Origin: Rhodospirillaceae bacterium
GTDB taxonomy: Bacteria > Pseudomonadota > Alphaproteobacteria > Rhodospirillales > Magnetovibrionaceae
Length of the DNA: 7,368 nt
Direction of reading: 5' to 3'
Assembly: GCA_002401565.1 (NCBI GenBank)
Contig: NVTL01000075.1
Span: 6,475 to 13,842, forward strand
Part shown: positions 6,355-7,368 of the stretch, piece by piece
Layout: each line of letters starts with the position of its first letter
How positions within the stretch are numbered: the stretch's first letter is position 1
Notes under the pieces: model-generated
What the model saw: only the letters and a program-made list of their open reading frames with translations
Database searches by the model: none
Told to the model about the DNA's origin: nothing
Made by a program: the position numbers and the translations under genes

Positions 6355-6374
6355 AAACACTTTTTAGAATTTTT
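6351..6374 (+). terminator. Weak candidate intrinsic terminator after the antitoxin
   Basis: CTAAAAA (6351-6357) and TTTTTAG (6361-6367) form a perfect 7-bp stem around CAC, followed by AATTTTT. The stem overlaps the stop codon and is mostly A-T, so termination efficiency is doubtful. Confidence 0.35.
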
Positions 6375-6590
6375 CACTCAAAAAAATCCGTTTTCCTTCA
6401 TTTTTTCTGAAATATTATTTTTGGAACTTTAAGCCTTCTTCAATTATCACCTCATATCCTAAATAATACATCTAAGACTTTGTTATAACATTATTTATTT
6501 AAGCCACACACCTTAACAAACGGCCCCTTTTCATTCATTTATTTCCGATAAAACAATCCCAACCGTAAAATTTATTTTTCACGTTGTCCT

Positions 6591-6630
6591 GAGATAGCTG
6601 GAGATAACTAGAGATAGCTGGAGTTGTCAT
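6591..6630 (+). repeat. Four-unit decamer tandem array (GAGATARCTR type)
   Basis: The units are GAGATAGCTG, GAGATAACTA, GAGATAGCTG and GAGTTGTCAT, at an exact 10-bp period. The first and third are identical. The fourth diverges and, with the next three bases, reads GAGTTGTCATAAG, which matches part of the array at 6776-6835 at 11 of 13 positions. Confidence 0.8.
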
Positions 6631-6738
6631 AAGTGACTGATTTTACACTATTTTCTAGCTTGACTCTTTCTCTATTTTGCTCTTTCCTCTGCCTCACGAC
6701 ACTGTTGATGAGACTGTAATTTATGTCTCAACACTCGT

Positions 6739-6772
6739 TTTGAAAAAATGCACTATTTTCAAATTATTTTTG
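6739..6772 (+). terminator. AT-rich hairpin followed by T-rich bases (weak terminator-like)
   Basis: TTTGAAAA (6739-6746) and TTTTCAAA (6756-6763) are perfect 8-bp inverted arms with a 9-base loop, followed by TTATTTTT. No transcript reading into it is evident, apart from read-through from the toxin-antitoxin operon, so it may instead be a protein site. Confidence 0.25.
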
Positions 6773-6775
6773 CGA

Positions 6776-6835
6776 GGGTCATACGGGGTCATGAGAGGTC
6801 ATAAGGGTTCATGTGGGCTCATGTGAGGTCATAAT
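6776..6835 (+). repeat. Six-unit decamer tandem array (RGGTCATRWG type)
   Basis: The units are GGGTCATACG, GGGTCATGAG, AGGTCATAAG, GGTTCATGTG, GGCTCATGTG and AGGTCATAAT. TCAT recurs at 6779, 6789, 6799, 6809, 6819 and 6829, exactly one unit apart. The array ends 26 bases before the -35 box of the next promoter. With one unit per DNA turn, identical contacts would fall on one face of the helix, as expected for cooperative binding of a regulator or initiator. Confidence 0.85.
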
Positions 6836-6861
6836 GCATTGTTTTTGCTGTATTTATCGAA

Positions 6862-6890
6862 TTGACGAAGCAATATGTTGCCCTTACATA
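6862..6890 (+). promoter_or_regulatory. Sigma70-type promoter of the 58-aa ORF and recombinase
   Basis: TTGACG (6862-6867) and TACATA (6885-6890) are separated by exactly 17 bases, with five and four consensus matches respectively. Transcription would start near 6897, about 28 bases before the ATG at 6925. It is the best promoter match I noticed in the window and lies just downstream of the six-unit array, which probably controls it. Confidence 0.65.
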
Positions 6891-6924
6891 ATCGAACAAG
6901 GCATCAACAACAGAAAGGAAAAAC

Positions 6925-7101
6925 ATGCTCAAACCCGCAAAACAGGCTTTAAAAACATCTGTCCCGTTGATTACATTTGAAGACGCCTGTTTGCACAAAC
7001 TTGTAAAGCTTCTGGCACGACAAGCCGCACGAGAGTTTTATATCCTTCAACCTTCACGGCCTCTCGTTGACAAGCGCAATCGTTCGGACTCTACTGATTA
7101 A
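6925..7101 (+). CDS. Small unrecognised 58-residue protein preceding the recombinase
   Basis: The frame reads MLKPAKQALKTSVPLITFED, then ACLHKLVKLLARQAAREFYI, and ends LQPSRPLVDKRNRSDSTD. An AAGGAA ribosome binding site (6915-6920) lies 4 bases before the ATG, and the promoter is placed correctly. Residues about 20-40 could form an amphipathic helix rich in Leu, Lys, Arg and Ala; the tail is polar. There is no signal peptide or membrane segment. The gene ends 23 bases before the recombinase start and is presumably co-transcribed with it. I have a vague impression that small LARQAARE-type proteins precede such recombinases in other Alphaproteobacteria, but I cannot name a family. A role as accessory factor or regulator of recombination is a guess from position. 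Confidence 0.6.
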   Translation: MLKPAKQALKTSVPLITFEDACLHKLVKLLARQAAREFYILQPSRPLVDKRNRSDSTD

Positions 7102-7124
7102 AACCTAAATTGGGAGAATTCACC

Positions 7125-7368
7125 ATGCGCGCTGTCATTTATGCTCGGTATTCATCAAACCTGCAATCAGAAGCCTCCATTGATGATCAGGTTCTCATGT
7201 GTCGGGAACTTTGCGCGCACACAAGATGACGGTGGTCGATGTTTATACGGATTACGCCATATCCGGTGATAATTTGAATGCGCGTGCTGGCATGATGGCT
7301 TTGATGGAAGCCGCTAAACGCGGAGAGTTTGATGTGGTTGTTGCGGAAAGTCTTGATCGCATCAGCCG
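7125..7368 (+). pseudogene. Serine recombinase (resolvase/invertase fold), frameshifted and cut by the window edge
   Basis: Serine recombinases cut and rejoin DNA through a phosphoserine link. Large ones integrate or excise phages and islands. The first frame reads MRAVIYARYSSNLQSEASID, then DQVLMCRELCAHTR, and stops at 7227-7229. It holds the catalytic Ser10 in the Y-A-R-Y-S motif with Arg8, and the SIDDQ segment. The protein resumes in another frame from 7226 as MTVVDVYTDYAISG, then MEAAKRGEFDVVVAESLDRI, still open at the window end; SLDRISR is the conserved arginine-containing helix. One missing base near 7210-7225 would rejoin the halves (CRELCA, one residue, HKMTVVDVY) with family-like spacing. 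A GGGAG ribosome binding site (7112-7116) lies 8 bases before the ATG. The type (large integrase or short resolvase) cannot be decided here, although the N-terminus resembles the large class. Confidence 0.82.

Larger units (their letters stand above)
6355..6924. other. AT-rich intergenic control region
   Basis: I see no gene in these 570 bases on either strand. The first half (to about 6580) is simple AT-rich DNA with one perfect palindrome, TGTTATAACA (6481-6490). The second half carries two 10-bp tandem arrays, a 10-bp direct repeat CACTATTTTC (6646-6655 and 6751-6760), inverted arms TGAGAC/GTCTCA (6709-6714 and 6725-6730) and a promoter. This density of ordered repeats points to a protein-binding or recombination control region. 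Confidence 0.6.

Noticed and set aside
6591..6835. CRISPR array
   Set aside because: The repeats are directly tandem 10-mers with no spacers, and no cas gene is present.

Overview
The window looks like an alphaproteobacterial chromosome of moderate GC content. The main evidence is the minus-strand gene order dgt, argS, a SPOR-domain protein, then nagZ, a cluster I know to be syntenic in many Alphaproteobacteria. I cannot name the genus from sequence alone.

Positions 1-4146 hold this conserved housekeeping operon, read right to left. It contains a dGTPase-like HD hydrolase, arginyl-tRNA synthetase, a membrane-anchored SPOR protein that should bind septal peptidoglycan, and the first 104 codons of the peptidoglycan-recycling beta-N-acetylglucosaminidase NagZ. 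Spacings are short (12, 8 and 23 bases down to a 1-base overlap), which fits one transcript.

Positions 4217-4833 hold a 617-bp internally deleted IS3-family insertion sequence. Both terminal inverted repeats remain, with a degraded OrfA and the C-terminal end of OrfB. It lies only 70 bp upstream of dgt and may supply a -35 element for it. Directly beyond its right end is the 3' stub of an XRE-type regulator whose 5' part is missing. The conserved operon therefore ends at an IS-associated breakpoint.

Positions 4992-5716 have no convincing intact gene. They do contain an inverted pair of related elements of about 115 bp (5246-5358 on minus, 5439-5555 on plus). Both can form the same nested stem-loop, with at least one apparent compensatory base-pair change. 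A short frameshifted ORF of unknown function overlaps the first copy.

Positions 5717-6354 encode a toxin-first type II toxin-antitoxin pair: a RelE/HigB-like toxin and an XRE-type antitoxin. Two palindromes sit just in front of it.

Positions 6355-6924 are an AT-rich control region. It carries two arrays of exactly 10-bp tandem repeats (four units at 6591-6630, six units at 6776-6835). The second array sits just upstream of a good sigma70-type promoter, which drives an unrecognised 58-aa ORF followed by a serine recombinase. The recombinase reading frame is broken after 34 codons and runs off the window. The right half looks like accessory or island DNA with its own recombinase, and the decamer arrays and the structured inverted pair are its least explained parts.
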